Shown: positions 1-9,115 of the stretch, one piece after another
Position numbering within the stretch: the stretch's first letter is position 1
Layout of the letters: every line of letters begins with the position of its first letter
Assembly (NCBI GenBank): GCA_027485675.1
Contig: JAIXQP010000022.1
Location: 62,001-126,000, forward strand
Length of the DNA: 64,000 nt
Direction of reading: 5' to 3'
DNA from: Terriglobales bacterium
GTDB lineage: Bacteria > Acidobacteriota > Terriglobia > Bryobacterales > Bryobacteraceae
The notes under the pieces: model-generated
Databases searched by the model: none
Told to the model about the DNA's origin: nothing
The model's input: only the letters and a program-made list of their open reading frames with translations
Position numbers and translations under genes: made by a program

Positions 1-111
1 TCCACGAGTGAGGGCACCGTGAAGAATCAGGTTTCGGCTGTCATCGCCAAGTTGGGTGTTCGAGATAGGACCCGCGCTGTGCTGAAAGGGCTGGAACTGG
101 GCTTGATCTAA
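1..111 (+). CDS. LuxR/GerE-type response regulator, C-terminal fragment
   Basis: Only the last 36 residues and the TAA stop lie in the window. They read as the second half of a GerE/LuxR helix-turn-helix: SEGTVKNQVSAVIAKLGV is the DNA-recognition helix, followed by the usual RDRTRAVLKGLELGLI tail. The family is known for the output domain of NarL-type response regulators, so the missing N-terminus is probably a receiver domain. That part is inference. The next gene starts about 9 bases downstream on the same strand, but the products give no sign of a joint function. Confidence 0.8.
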   Translation, partial: STSEGTVKNQVSAVIAKLGVRDRTRAVLKGLELGLI

Positions 112-120
112 ACTGAGTTG

Positions 121-2361
121 ATGAGCGAGACGCCTCCCTCCCATGAGCCCCCTGATCTCCGCCGTTGGCCGGCCGCTCTGCTCCTGCTTGCCACCCTCTT
201 GGGCTTTTACTGGAAGCTCATTCTAACGGATCAGTTCACCTGGCTGGGGGGCGAAGACAACGCCAACCAGGTTCTGCCGTGGCTGCAGTTCCAGGCCCGC
301 GAATGGCAAGCCGGACGCATCGCTTTGTGGGACCCGAACCATTACGGCGGCCAGTCGCTGATTGGCCAGGCACAGCCCGGCGCGGCGTATCCGCTCAATT
401 GGCTGCTCTTCCTGCTGCCGCTGCGCGAGGGCTATCTCAGCATGAAAGTGCTGCACTGGTACTACGTCGTCACGCATTTGCTGATGGCCGGGTTCGCCTA
501 TCTCCTGGCCCGCGAACTGGGCTGCCGCCGCCGGGCGGCGATCGTGGGCGGCATCGCCTTTCCGTTGACGGGCCTGCTCGGCCGCCTCGACTGGCCGCAG
601 ATGTTCAACGGAGCCACCTGGATCCCGCTTGTCCTCTTGGGCCTGTTGCGGGTCGCGCGTTCGGCGAAACCCATTGTCCCGGCGGCGCTGAGCGGGTTCG
701 CCCTTGGCATCGCCTGGCTGAGCGGGCATCACCAGATCCCGATCTATCTTTCGCTCGCCGCCCTTGGCCTCTGGCTATGGATGTTGCGGCGCGACCGGAG
801 CCTGCTCCCCTCGTTCGGCGCCTTCTGGCTCATGGCCGGCGCGGCGGGGGCGCTGCAGATCCTGCCGGCGATGGAGTACGGCCGGCAGTCGGTGCGCTGG
901 GTGGGCGCGGCCGAGCCAATTACGTGGGGCCAGAAGGTTCCCTACACCGTCCTCGGCGAGTTCGGCCTGCAGCCCGCCTCGCTCCTGGGCATTCTCTTCC
1001 CCGGTCTGTTTGTCCACTCCGATCCGTTTCTCGGCGTCACGCTCTTCGCATTGGCCCTGGCCGGGCTGGCTCTCGCCTGGCGGCACTGGCCGGCCCGCGC
1101 GATGGCGGGCGTTGCTCTGGGCGGACTGATCTACTCGCTGTCGAGCTATACGGCACTGCACGGCATTCTCTACAGTCTGCTGCCGGAGGTGGATAAGGCC
1201 CGCAGCCCTTCGATGGCGATCGTGCTGTTTTCTCTCGGCGCGGGCATGCTGGCCGCCTTGGGTCTCGACCGGATGGCCGAGGAACCCGAAAGCCCGTGGC
1301 TCGTCCGGCTCCGCAATGGCGCGCTGGTTTTCGGTTCGCTGGTTTTCGTTTTGCGGTTGGGAATCGCCAAGACAAGCCAGTTCGCGCGCCGGAACGACGA
1401 TGGCGATCTGGTGATTGCCTTGGCCGCCCTGCTGTTCGGCCTGCTGCTGCACGGCTGGAAAACCCGCAACGTGACGTGGCCCGCATTGTGCAGCGGCGCC
1501 CTGCTGCTGGTGCTGGTGGAGGCCAGCAACGGCGGCAACTCCATGCTGCCGCACCGGAGCCATGCAGAAGCCATGCAGTTGCTCAAAGGGCTCGAGGAAC
1601 ATCGCGATATCGCGCAGTTCCTGCGGCAACAGCCCGGCCTCCACCGGGTGCAGGTTGACGACAAACTGATTCCCTACAACTTCGGCGATTGGCACGGGCT
1701 CCACCAGGACAGCGGCTACCTCGCCAGCCTGCCGCTCAACGTCCGTCAGTTCGGCTTTCACACGACGGCCGTCAAGCGCCTAATGGGCGTCGCCTTCGCG
1801 GTGGGCGCGCAGCCGACCGAGTTCCACAAACAGGAGGTGTTTACCGGATCCACCGGCCTGAAGGTCTACGCCAACCCCGATGTGCTGCCGCGCGCCTTCG
1901 CTGTTCATGACGTGTTCCGGATCGGGGACCGCCGCGGCGCGGGGGACCATCTCAACCAGATGGAGAGCGTGCTTGGGCAGAAGAGCTTCGTGGACACCGA
2001 AGCGCCGGCGCTTGACAGCTGCTCCGGCGCGGATGCGGTGAAAATCCGCAGCTACGCTCCCGGCCGCGTGGTGCTGGATGTGACGATGGCTTGCCGCGGC
2101 ATGGTCATCCTGACCGACACTTATGCTCCTGGCTGGACCGCCAGCGTCGACCAGCAGGCCGTTCCGCTCTACGAAGCCTATGCGCTGGTCCGCGGGGTGG
2201 TGGTGCCGGCGGGGACCCACACCGTCCAGTTCCTCTACCGGCCCACGAGTGTCCTTTGGGGCGCCGGGCTTACGTTGTCTGCCGGCCTGGTCTCGCTGGG
2301 CCTCGCGATTTCCGTAGCCCGCAAACGCTGGCAAAACAGCCGGGCGATCCCGGCGCCATAG
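121..2361 (+). CDS. YfhO-like multi-pass membrane protein (GT-C-like)
   Basis: A 746-residue polytopic membrane protein. After a short cytoplasmic tail the first helix is followed by an extracytoplasmic stretch with GGEDNANQVLPW and ALWDPNHYGGQSLIGQAQPG. Many hydrophobic helices follow. A soluble C-terminal domain (from about residue 490) contains YANPDVLPRAFAVHD and CRGMVILTDTYAPGWTASVD, both typical of YfhO proteins, and a last helix closes the chain. YfhO relatives are linked to glycosylation of wall or lipid-linked polymers; the substrate here is unknown. ATG at 121 is preferred over an in-frame TTG at 118. The 3' end overlaps the convergent gene by 127 bases. A paralogue lies at 49401-51518. 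Confidence 0.85.
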   Translation: MSETPPSHEPPDLRRWPAALLLLATLLGFYWKLILTDQFTWLGGEDNANQVLPWLQFQAREWQAGRIALWDPNHYGGQSLIGQAQPGAAYPLNWLLFLLPLREGYLSMKVLHWYYVVTHLLMAGFAYLLARELGCRRRAAIVGGIAFPLTGLLGRLDWPQMFNGATWIPLVLLGLLRVARSAKPIVPAALSGFALGIAWLSGHHQIPIYLSLAALGLWLWMLRRDRSLLPSFGAFWLMAGAAGALQILPAMEYGRQSVRWVGAAEPITWGQKVPYTVLGEFGLQPASLLGILFPGLFVHSDPFLGVTLFALALAGLALAWRHWPARAMAGVALGGLIYSLSSYTALHGILYSLLPEVDKARSPSMAIVLFSLGAGMLAALGLDRMAEEPESPWLVRLRNGALVFGSLVFVLRLGIAKTSQFARRNDDGDLVIALAALLFGLLLHGWKTRNVTWPALCSGALLLVLVEASNGGNSMLPHRSHAEAMQLLKGLEEHRDIAQFLRQQPGLHRVQVDDKLIPYNFGDWHGLHQDSGYLASLPLNVRQFGFHTTAVKRLMGVAFAVGAQPTEFHKQEVFTGSTGLKVYANPDVLPRAFAVHDVFRIGDRRGAGDHLNQMESVLGQKSFVDTEAPALDSCSGADAVKIRSYAPGRVVLDVTMACRGMVILTDTYAPGWTASVDQQAVPLYEAYALVRGVVVPAGTHTVQFLYRPTSVLWGAGLTLSAGLVSLGLAISVARKRWQNSRAIPAP

Positions 2362-3857
2362 AGGCACAAAACCGCCGTGGCCCATCCCAACTGCCCGCCT
2401 CCCCAAAGAGCGGTGCGGCTCTGGCGGGAGAAGATCGGCCCGCCCCAGTCGCCATACCACCGATACAGGGAAGCCAAGCCCGCGGCGCCGTCGTAGCCGG
2501 CATAGAGCGGAAACAATTTCACGAAGTATGTCGTCACCAGCAGGTAGAGACTCAACAGACAGAGGCCGCGGGCGACCCAGCGTCCCACTCCCGGCTGGGC
2601 GCCGCATCCGGCGGCGGCCAGCAGAAATAATCCCGGCAGGAGTCCCGCCGTGTGCCAAGGGTTGGCATTCGCGAAGACCTGGCCATTGCGGGCGCCGTGG
2701 AGAACCATGGCGTAGAGCGGAATGATCGCAAACAGAGCCGTTCCACCGGCGAGGATCCACTCCGCCGGTGGAACGCGCCGCCGCCAAGCCTTCTTTACCC
2801 ACAACCCAAGAGCTCCGGCCAGCAGGATCAGATAGACATTGAGAGTATCCGCCGAGTAAGTCCCAAATGAGTTATTCGATGTCCACAATCCCGCTCGCGC
2901 CATGCCCAGCAGAGACTCCGGCCAATTCATCCGGGCCGCCGCTGTCAGCATGGCTTCCAGCGAGACCGCCCGGACCGCTTCCTGCAGGCCGCTGAGCGAT
3001 CCGTAGAGCTCGAGGTTGCGCCAATACCAGGGCCCCGCCAAGGCGGCAGAGGCGGCGACCACCCACCCCAGATGACGCCTGCCAACCAGCAGCACCACCG
3101 GCACAAAGACCAGGAAGTAGGACTTCGCCAACAGTCCTGCCGCCAGAACTGCGCCCATCGCCAAAGCCGTTCGGCGTCCGGGAGTGCTCCAGTAGGATTC
3201 CACCACCAGAAACAGCAGCAGAATCAGGGGCAGCGATAACCAGTCGTTGGCGATGTGCGCCACCGAACCATAGACGTTCTGCAGCGAGAGAAAGCAGAAG
3301 GCCATCGTGTGCAGGTACTCTTCCGGAATGCTCATGCGGCGTCCCAAGAGGGCAAAGACCGCCAGGTACATCCCCACCGCCAGCAGAGCGCCGCAGCCGC
3401 GCAACCACAAAACGCGGGTCAGGAGGGGCGCCTCCCGCATTGCGTAATCCACCGGGGCCAGCACCAGATAGGCCAAGGGGGGCTGCTGCGCTTCGTAGTT
3501 GCTTCCCTGTGGCTCAGCACGGGCTTGCACCGGCAAACGTTCCAAGGCCAACCGCCGCCGCCACTGCTCCGGCTCCGGCAGCGCGAAGTACTCGCGGTAA
3601 CTCGTAAGTTCCGGCAGTTGCCGTTCCCAAACCGGGCTTACCGGCGACAGTTTCCAGGCCTCGAGAATCTCCCGGCTGAGCGGCGAAACGTCAGAGACGG
3701 GCCAGCTTCGCCGATCGACCAAATGTTGCACGTATCCGTAATGGAATGGCTCGTCATACCCTTCCCAGAGCGGCAACAGGGCCAGATACACAAAGGCGTG
3801 CCCCCACCCGTAGAGCAAGAGCAGGCTCCAGCGCCATCGAGAGTTGAGAAAGATCAT
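2235..3857 (-). CDS. GT-C/DUF2142-like membrane glycosyltransferase
   Basis: A 540-residue integral membrane protein with about a dozen helices. The first helix is followed by LWEGYDEPFHYGYVQHLVD. An Asp-Glu pair in the first external loop is the usual catalytic or metal site of GT-C polyprenyl-phosphate-sugar transferases (GT39/ArnT/DUF2142 types). It probably moves a sugar from a lipid carrier outside the membrane; the acceptor is unknown. I chose ATG 3857 because a transmembrane helix begins there; GTG codons at 3881 and 3878 are in frame. Its C-terminal 42 codons lie antisense to the end of the upstream YfhO-like gene. Upstream lies the cobalamin riboswitch, transcribed the other way. Confidence 0.75.
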   Translation of the reverse strand: MIFLNSRWRWSLLLLYGWGHAFVYLALLPLWEGYDEPFHYGYVQHLVDRRSWPVSDVSPLSREILEAWKLSPVSPVWERQLPELTSYREYFALPEPEQWRRRLALERLPVQARAEPQGSNYEAQQPPLAYLVLAPVDYAMREAPLLTRVLWLRGCGALLAVGMYLAVFALLGRRMSIPEEYLHTMAFCFLSLQNVYGSVAHIANDWLSLPLILLLFLVVESYWSTPGRRTALAMGAVLAAGLLAKSYFLVFVPVVLLVGRRHLGWVVAASAALAGPWYWRNLELYGSLSGLQEAVRAVSLEAMLTAAARMNWPESLLGMARAGLWTSNNSFGTYSADTLNVYLILLAGALGLWVKKAWRRRVPPAEWILAGGTALFAIIPLYAMVLHGARNGQVFANANPWHTAGLLPGLFLLAAAGCGAQPGVGRWVARGLCLLSLYLLVTTYFVKLFPLYAGYDGAAGLASLYRWYGDWGGPIFSRQSRTALWGGGQLGWATAVLCLYGAGIARLFCQRLRATEIARPSETRPADNVSPAPQRTLVGR

Positions 3858-3914
3858 CAGACGCGCCGAGCATATCACCACCCCGAAGGACCCGCTGTGT
3901 TATCCTCATGGCTT

Positions 3915-4100
3915 CCGAGGTGCTCCCGCTTCGCGGCGGGAGATTAAAAGGGAACCTGGTGTAACTCCAGGACTGCCCCGCAGCGGTAACAGGGAACGAA
4001 AGCGGCATCCACACACTGGCTCTGATCGAAGAGTTGGGAAGTAGCCGCCGGTAGGCGAAAGCGCCCTGAAGTCCGAAGACCTGCCCGGAACAGCCACCCA
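3915..4100 (+). ncRNA. Cobalamin (AdoCbl) riboswitch
   Basis: The leader of btuB carries the conserved cobalamin riboswitch blocks in order: GAGGTGC near 3917, AAAAGGGAACCTGGTG near 3947-3962, AACTCCAGGACTGCCCCGC at 3963-3981, GGGAACGAAAGC near 3992, CACTGG near 4014, TTGGGAAG near 4034, and the B12 box AAGTCCGAAGACCTGCCC at 4069-4086. The family is known to bind adenosylcobalamin and repress downstream expression. Between the aptamer and the ATG lies a GC-rich stretch with possible pairing TGCCC/GGGCA just before the Shine-Dalgarno CAGGAG. Control of translation is therefore more likely than a classical terminator; this last point is inference. Confidence 0.97.
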
Positions 4101-4142
4101 TGGCTGATTTCACTATGCCCTCGAGGGAGGGGCAGGAGCGTA

Positions 4143-6461
4143 ATGATCTCATTCTTTCTGATTTGTTTTGCCGGACTCCACGGCCTCGTGGAAGATCCGC
4201 AGGGGAAACCCGTGGACGGCGCCGAAGTGCTCCTCTACCGGGGAACCACCATTGAACGGACCCGCACCCAAGCCGGGCGCTTCGAGTTTCCGAACGCAAC
4301 CGGTAAGGCCCTCGTCGAAGTGGCCGCCGCAGGCTTCCGCCGCGTCTCGCGGGAAGTAGAAGACAACCAGGTCATTCGGCTGGAAGTCGCCGGAGTGGAT
4401 CAACGCATCGTCATCACCGCGCAAGGGACCGCGCAGGCGCTCGACGAAGCGGCCAAATCGACTTCGCTGCTCGACGCCGAAGACCTCTCCCGCCGTAACG
4501 AAAACAACGTCGCCGAGGCGCTGCGCGACGTCCCCGGCCTGCTGATCCGGAACCTCGGCGGCCCCGGCCAACTCTCTACCATTCGCTCGCGCGGTCTGCG
4601 CGCCGAAGCCACGGCCGTACTCATTGATGGTCTGCGCTTTCGTGACGTCGCCGCCATTCAAGCCGACGCCAGCGGCTTCGTCGGCAATCTCAATGTCATT
4701 AACCTCAGCCGGGTGGAGGTCCTCCGCGGCTCCGCCTCTTCGCTTTATGGCACGAACGCCGCCGGCGGCACCATCAATCTGGTGACCGATACCGGCGGCG
4801 GGCCGGTCCACGGCGGAGTTCTCGTGGAAGGGGGCGGCCTTGGTCTGCTCCGCGCCCGCGCCAACGCCGGCGGCGCCTGGAAGAAGTTAGCCTACAGCGC
4901 GGGGCTGCTGCACATCAACGTCCGCGACGGCATTGATGGCAACGACGCCTCCCGCAGCTCCGGCGCGCAGGCGTTCGCCAAGTACAGCCTCTCGTCGACC
5001 TCCTCGTTCTCCGGCCGGCTGTTCGCCTCCGACGATTTCGTGCAGACCAATGCCAGCCCCACGACCAGCGGCATTCCAGCCGCCAACTGGCCCACTTCCG
5101 GAATCATCGCCTCCCTGCCCGGCAGGACCTACTTCCCCGGCCGCGACGATCCCGATAGCCGCCGCTCCGGCCGCTTCGTCAGCACTGCGCTGATCTACCG
5201 GCAGACGCTGGCCCCCACCGTGGACCTCCAGGCCAGCTACCAAAACCTCAACACGGCCAGGAACTTTCAGAACGGCCCGGCCGGGCCCGGCTTTCAGCCC
5301 ACGGTGCCCAACCTGAGTGAGTTTGACGGCACCATCAACACCGCCGAAGCCCGTTTGAACTGGCGGCCGGCGGCTTGGTGGACCCTGACGGGCGGCTATG
5401 AGTTCGAACGCGAAACCTACCGCAACGCCGACGATAACCGCTTGCCCACGGCCAATCGCGTCGCCGTCCAGACCCAGGCCGCGCAGCGGTCGAACGCCCT
5501 CTATTTCGCGAGCCAAATGGCCTTCGCCGGCCGCCGCCTGTTGCTCTCTGTCTCCGGGCGCACGCAGGATTTCACCCTGGACCGGCCCCGCTTTATCTAC
5601 ACCGGCAACGCCGATAACTATGAGCGGGCTGCCATCGCCACCGCTCCCCGCGCCTGGACCGGCGATGTTTCTCTCGCCTACTTCTTTCCACGCTCCGGCA
5701 CGAAGCTGCGCGCCCATGGCGGCAACGCCTATCGGGCCCCGGGGCTGTACGAACGCTACGGTTCGGGCTTCTTCTTCAGTTCCGCTCTTGGCGGCGTGGT
5801 CTACAGCCCGTACGGCGATCCCCGGCTGGCCCCGGACCGCTATAACTCGGCGGACGGCGGCATCGACCAGTACCTCTTCCGCGATAAACTGCGGCTGAGC
5901 GGCACTTTGTTCTACACGCGTACCGTGTCCAACACGCAATTCGACTCCTCGGCCAGCATCGTCCGTCCCGCCACGGACCCGTTTCGCCGCACCTCCGGCT
6001 ACTACAACGGCTCGGGCGGCATCTCCCGCGGAGTGGAAACCTCGGTCGAACTGCGCCCGGTTCGCGGCACCATGCTGCGGTCCTCCTATTGGTTCATCAA
6101 CTCCGACACGGACCAGGACCTGACGGTCCGCGGACTCTGGACGGCTCTGGGGATCCCGCGGCATTCCTGGAGCGCCGTGGTGATGCAGCAGCTCGGACGC
6201 CGGACCGAACTGACCGTGGATTTCTTCCGCTCCTCCAGCTACTACAACGCCTTTTTCGCGGGCTCCGGCAGCCGGGCCTTCCGCTTTGAGGGCGCGACGA
6301 AGATCGACGTCGTCCTCAGCCATGAGTTACTCCGCTCCGACACTTACTCGGTGCGGATTTATGGCAAGGGCGACCAGATCCTGAACCGGACTTACTATGA
6401 GAACGGATTCCGGGCCGCCGGAGCCACCGGTCTCGCCGGACTGCAGGTTCTTTTCCGATGA
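4143..6461 (+). CDS. btuB: TonB-dependent outer-membrane cobalamin receptor
   Basis: A 772-residue outer-membrane receptor for corrinoid uptake. A short signal peptide (residues 1 to about 12) leads into a carboxypeptidase-regulatory-like Ig domain (about 13-85, GLVEDPQGKPVDGAEVLLY). A TonB-box-like stretch QRIVITAQG is followed by the plug domain (LLDAEDLSRRNENNVAEALRDVPG, IDGLRFRD, RVEVLRGSASSLYGTNAAGG) and a long beta-barrel ending in LAGLQVLFR. The BtuB assignment rests on the riboswitch upstream and on btuF, btuD and btuC downstream. ATG 4143 follows CAGGAG at good spacing and the stop overlaps btuF by ATGA. The extra N-terminal domain is absent from E. coli BtuB but common in TonB receptors of Acidobacteriota and Bacteroidota. 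Confidence 0.93.
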   Translation: MISFFLICFAGLHGLVEDPQGKPVDGAEVLLYRGTTIERTRTQAGRFEFPNATGKALVEVAAAGFRRVSREVEDNQVIRLEVAGVDQRIVITAQGTAQALDEAAKSTSLLDAEDLSRRNENNVAEALRDVPGLLIRNLGGPGQLSTIRSRGLRAEATAVLIDGLRFRDVAAIQADASGFVGNLNVINLSRVEVLRGSASSLYGTNAAGGTINLVTDTGGGPVHGGVLVEGGGLGLLRARANAGGAWKKLAYSAGLLHINVRDGIDGNDASRSSGAQAFAKYSLSSTSSFSGRLFASDDFVQTNASPTTSGIPAANWPTSGIIASLPGRTYFPGRDDPDSRRSGRFVSTALIYRQTLAPTVDLQASYQNLNTARNFQNGPAGPGFQPTVPNLSEFDGTINTAEARLNWRPAAWWTLTGGYEFERETYRNADDNRLPTANRVAVQTQAAQRSNALYFASQMAFAGRRLLLSVSGRTQDFTLDRPRFIYTGNADNYERAAIATAPRAWTGDVSLAYFFPRSGTKLRAHGGNAYRAPGLYERYGSGFFFSSALGGVVYSPYGDPRLAPDRYNSADGGIDQYLFRDKLRLSGTLFYTRTVSNTQFDSSASIVRPATDPFRRTSGYYNGSGGISRGVETSVELRPVRGTMLRSSYWFINSDTDQDLTVRGLWTALGIPRHSWSAVVMQQLGRRTELTVDFFRSSSYYNAFFAGSGSRAFRFEGATKIDVVLSHELLRSDTYSVRIYGKGDQILNRTYYENGFRAAGATGLAGLQVLFR

Positions 6462-7273
6462 TCTGGCTCTTCCTGCTGGCGGCGGCGATTCCGGAGCGCA
6501 TCGTCTCGACGGCGCCCAGCTTCACGGAGATGCTGTTTGCCGTCGGCGCCGGGGACCGGGTGGTGGCGGTGTCTACCTACTGCCACTTCCCTGCCCCGGT
6601 GGAGCGGCTGCCCCGCATCGGCACCTATCTCGAACCGAACGTGGAGGCGATCCTTCGCCTCCGCCCGGATCTGGTGCTGCTGCATGCGGAACACCCGCAG
6701 ATCGTTCGCCAGTTAAAGGCCGCCGGAATCGCGACGCTGGCTTTGCGGAACACGGGCCTCGAAGAGACACTGCGCTCGGTGGCCGAAATCGGCCGGGCCG
6801 TGGGCCGGGAGCGCGAAGGCATCGCCCTCGAAGCCAGACTGCGCGATGGCCTCGCCGCGATGCGCAGCCAAACGGCCCGCCCGAATCCGCCGACTTTACT
6901 CTTCATCGTCGGCCGCACCCCGGGCCGCCTGGATGGCATGTTGGCCGTGGGGAAGGGCTCCTATCTGAACGACTTGATTAGTGCCGCGGGCGGGCGCAAC
7001 GTCCTGGCCGATTCGCCCATCGCCTATCCGAAGATCTCCGTCGAAGGGGTGCTGCGGCTCAATCCCGATGTGATTGTCGACATGGGGGATATGACCGCCA
7101 CGAGCGGGGTCTCGCCGGAGCATATCACCGCCGTGGTCCGCCTTTGGAACGCCGTGCCGGCGCTTCGCGCGGTGCAACGAAAGAAGGTTTTCGCCGTCGC
7201 CTCGGACATCTACGTGGTGCCTGGCCCGCGGGTCCTCGATGCGGCCGCGGCCTTCCGGAGGATGCTCGAGTGA
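6458..7273 (+). CDS. btuF: Cobalamin ABC transporter substrate-binding protein
   Basis: A 271-residue periplasmic binding protein of the BtuF/FhuD type III fold. A short hydrophobic leader MIWLFLLAAAIP is followed by PERIVSTAPSFTEMLFAVGAGDRVVAVS, the usual N-lobe opening. RIGTYLEPNVEAILRLRPDLVL and LNPDVIVDMGD are typical of the family. It should deliver corrinoids that have crossed the outer membrane through BtuB to the BtuCD permease. It overlaps btuB by 4 bases and btuD by 4 bases, so translation is probably coupled. Confidence 0.92.
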   Translation: MIWLFLLAAAIPERIVSTAPSFTEMLFAVGAGDRVVAVSTYCHFPAPVERLPRIGTYLEPNVEAILRLRPDLVLLHAEHPQIVRQLKAAGIATLALRNTGLEETLRSVAEIGRAVGREREGIALEARLRDGLAAMRSQTARPNPPTLLFIVGRTPGRLDGMLAVGKGSYLNDLISAAGGRNVLADSPIAYPKISVEGVLRLNPDVIVDMGDMTATSGVSPEHITAVVRLWNAVPALRAVQRKKVFAVASDIYVVPGPRVLDAAAAFRRMLE

Positions 7274-8040
7274 TCCGGCTGGTCCTCGACGGCCTGGAGT
7301 TCGCCTACCCGGGCGGCAAGCCGGTGCTCCGCGGGATCGACGCGGTGGCCGAGAAGCCGGCGCTAATCGGCATCATCGGCCCGAATGGCGCCGGGAAGTC
7401 GACGTTGCTCGACCTGATCGCGGGCCACCGCGTGCCGAGCGCCGGGCGCTGCACGCTCGAGGGCCGCGCCATCCATGAGATCGAGCGCGCAGCCCTCTGC
7501 CGGCAGATCGCACATGTGCCGCAACTGGTCCCCGCGGAGGTTCCCTTGACGGTGGAAGAGGTGATCCTCACGGGCCGCCTGCCCCACGGCCGCGGCCTGT
7601 TTGAAAACGAAGAGGACCAGGCGGCCATGGAACGGGCGATCACGCGTACCCATCTCGAAGCCTTTCGCGGCCGCCGTTTCGGCGCGCTCAGCGGAGGCGA
7701 GAAGCAGCGGGTGTTACTGGCCGCCGCCGTCTGCCAGAGCGCGCCCATCATTCTGCTCGATGAGCCGAGCGCCCATCTCGACCCGGAGAACGAGGCCGCC
7801 ATGTGGGAGCTGCTGCGGGAGTTGCAGCAGGCCGGGCACCTGATCCTGGTCGTCACCCACCATCTCACCCTCGCCGCCCAGCACTGCGACCGGATCTGGC
7901 TGCTCGAACAGGGCCGGCTGGCGGCCGATGCCGTACCGTGCGAAGCCTTCGAACCGGCCCGCCTCGAACGCGTCTTCCGGGTTCCATTCCACTGGCACCA
8001 GAGCGCGGAAGGAAGAGTGTTTCTGACCTATGGCCGTTGA
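7270..8040 (+). CDS. btuD: Cobalamin ABC transporter ATP-binding protein
   Basis: A 256-residue ABC ATPase that powers vitamin B12 import on the inner face of the membrane. Visible motifs are Walker A GPNGAGKST (residues 37-45), signature LSGGEKQRV (about 140-148), Walker B IILLDEPSAHLD (about 159-170) and the switch histidine in VVTHH. I chose GTG 7270, which overlaps the btuF stop (GTGA), because family similarity begins at VIRLVLDGLEFAY. The frame stays open upstream, but that part would run inside btuF and looks like shadow coding. Followed by btuC with an 11-base overlap. Confidence 0.92.
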   Translation: MIRLVLDGLEFAYPGGKPVLRGIDAVAEKPALIGIIGPNGAGKSTLLDLIAGHRVPSAGRCTLEGRAIHEIERAALCRQIAHVPQLVPAEVPLTVEEVILTGRLPHGRGLFENEEDQAAMERAITRTHLEAFRGRRFGALSGGEKQRVLLAAAVCQSAPIILLDEPSAHLDPENEAAMWELLRELQQAGHLILVVTHHLTLAAQHCDRIWLLEQGRLAADAVPCEAFEPARLERVFRVPFHWHQSAEGRVFLTYGR

Positions 8041-9010
8041 CCCGCGTCAAAAGATCGGCTCCGTCGTCTTGACGGCCACGCTGGCCGCGTTGGCCGTGGC
8101 CGCGGTCACGCCGCTCTTGGGCGGCTCCGGCATGGATTACGCGAGACTCTGGCGCGGCGAATCCCCGGATTGGGAGATCTTCGTCAATCTACGCGTCCCG
8201 CGCACTTTGCTCGCATTTCTCGCCGGAGCGGCCTTGTCGGTGGCGGGGGCGCTCTACCAGGCGATCCTCCGCGAGGCCTTGGCCACGCCGTCCAGTCTGG
8301 GCGTGACAGCCGCGGCGGCGCTGGGAGCCGTGGGCGCCATCGCGCTCGGCAGCGGGGAGGAGACGGGCTTCCCCGTCGTATGGGCCGCGGCGCTGGTTGG
8401 TTCCGGCGCGGTGATCGCGTTCGTCGCCGCGCTCGGCCGCGTGAAGCGATTTACCGCATTTACCCTGCTGCTGACCGGGATCGCGCTCAGCGGCATCTGC
8501 ACCGCCCTGATCCTGCTGCTGCATAGTCTGGCCGGGATTACGCGATCCTTTCAGATCGCCCACTGGCTGATGGGCGGCATTGATGCCGTGGAGTACTCGG
8601 TGCTCGGCTGGCTCGCCGGGGCGATCGCACTGGGGACGTGGTGGAGCATCCGGCAGGCGCGGGTGCTCAACGTGTTGATGCTAGGCGAAGCCTGGGCGGC
8701 GGGCCGGGGCGTCGATTGCCGGCGGGTGACCTGGCAGGGATTCGCGGTCGGCGCGATGCTGGTGGGTAGCGTCACCGCGGTCACTGGCCCGATTGGCTTC
8801 GTCGGTCTCATCGTGCCCCATCTGCTCCGTCGCATGCTGGGTTCCGACTACCGGCTGCTGATCCCGGTTTGCTGGCTGGGCGGAGGCGCGTTTCTGGTTG
8901 TTTGTGATGCGATCTCCCGCAGCATCCTCGCCCCGGTGGAGATTCCCGTCGGCGTGACCACGGCGCTGCTGGGAGGCCCGTTCTTCGTCTGGCTGCTGTG
9001 GAGCCGGTAG
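8030..9010 (+). CDS. btuC: Cobalamin ABC transporter permease (FecCD family)
   Basis: A 326-residue permease with about ten helices. It has FecCD-family signatures: LRVPRTLLAFLAGAALSVAG near residue 55, QAILREALATPSSLGVT, and GPIGFVGLIVPHLLRRMLG near residue 248. It forms the channel of the BtuCDF importer. It is the last gene of the riboswitch-controlled run btuB-btuF-btuD-btuC; no terminator is evident in the roughly 100 bases after it. The order F-D-C puts the ATPase before the permease. No cobalamin biosynthesis or salvage gene lies in the window, so whether the host makes its own corrinoid cannot be told. Confidence 0.93.
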   Translation: MAVDPRQKIGSVVLTATLAALAVAAVTPLLGGSGMDYARLWRGESPDWEIFVNLRVPRTLLAFLAGAALSVAGALYQAILREALATPSSLGVTAAAALGAVGAIALGSGEETGFPVVWAAALVGSGAVIAFVAALGRVKRFTAFTLLLTGIALSGICTALILLLHSLAGITRSFQIAHWLMGGIDAVEYSVLGWLAGAIALGTWWSIRQARVLNVLMLGEAWAAGRGVDCRRVTWQGFAVGAMLVGSVTAVTGPIGFVGLIVPHLLRRMLGSDYRLLIPVCWLGGGAFLVVCDAISRSILAPVEIPVGVTTALLGGPFFVWLLWSR

Positions 9011-9115
9011 GGGAGCCCGCGCAAAGAGCAACCAAAAGAGACATACTGAAAGAGAACCCACGATCTTTCTGTAACTTTGGTTGGTATCGCCGATAAGGCC
9101 AGCTAGGAGGTGCAC

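Noticed and set aside
7144-7269. A 42-codon N-terminal extension of btuD
   Set aside because: It lies entirely inside btuF in another frame, is Arg/Gly-rich, and ABC homology starts at the GTG at 7270.
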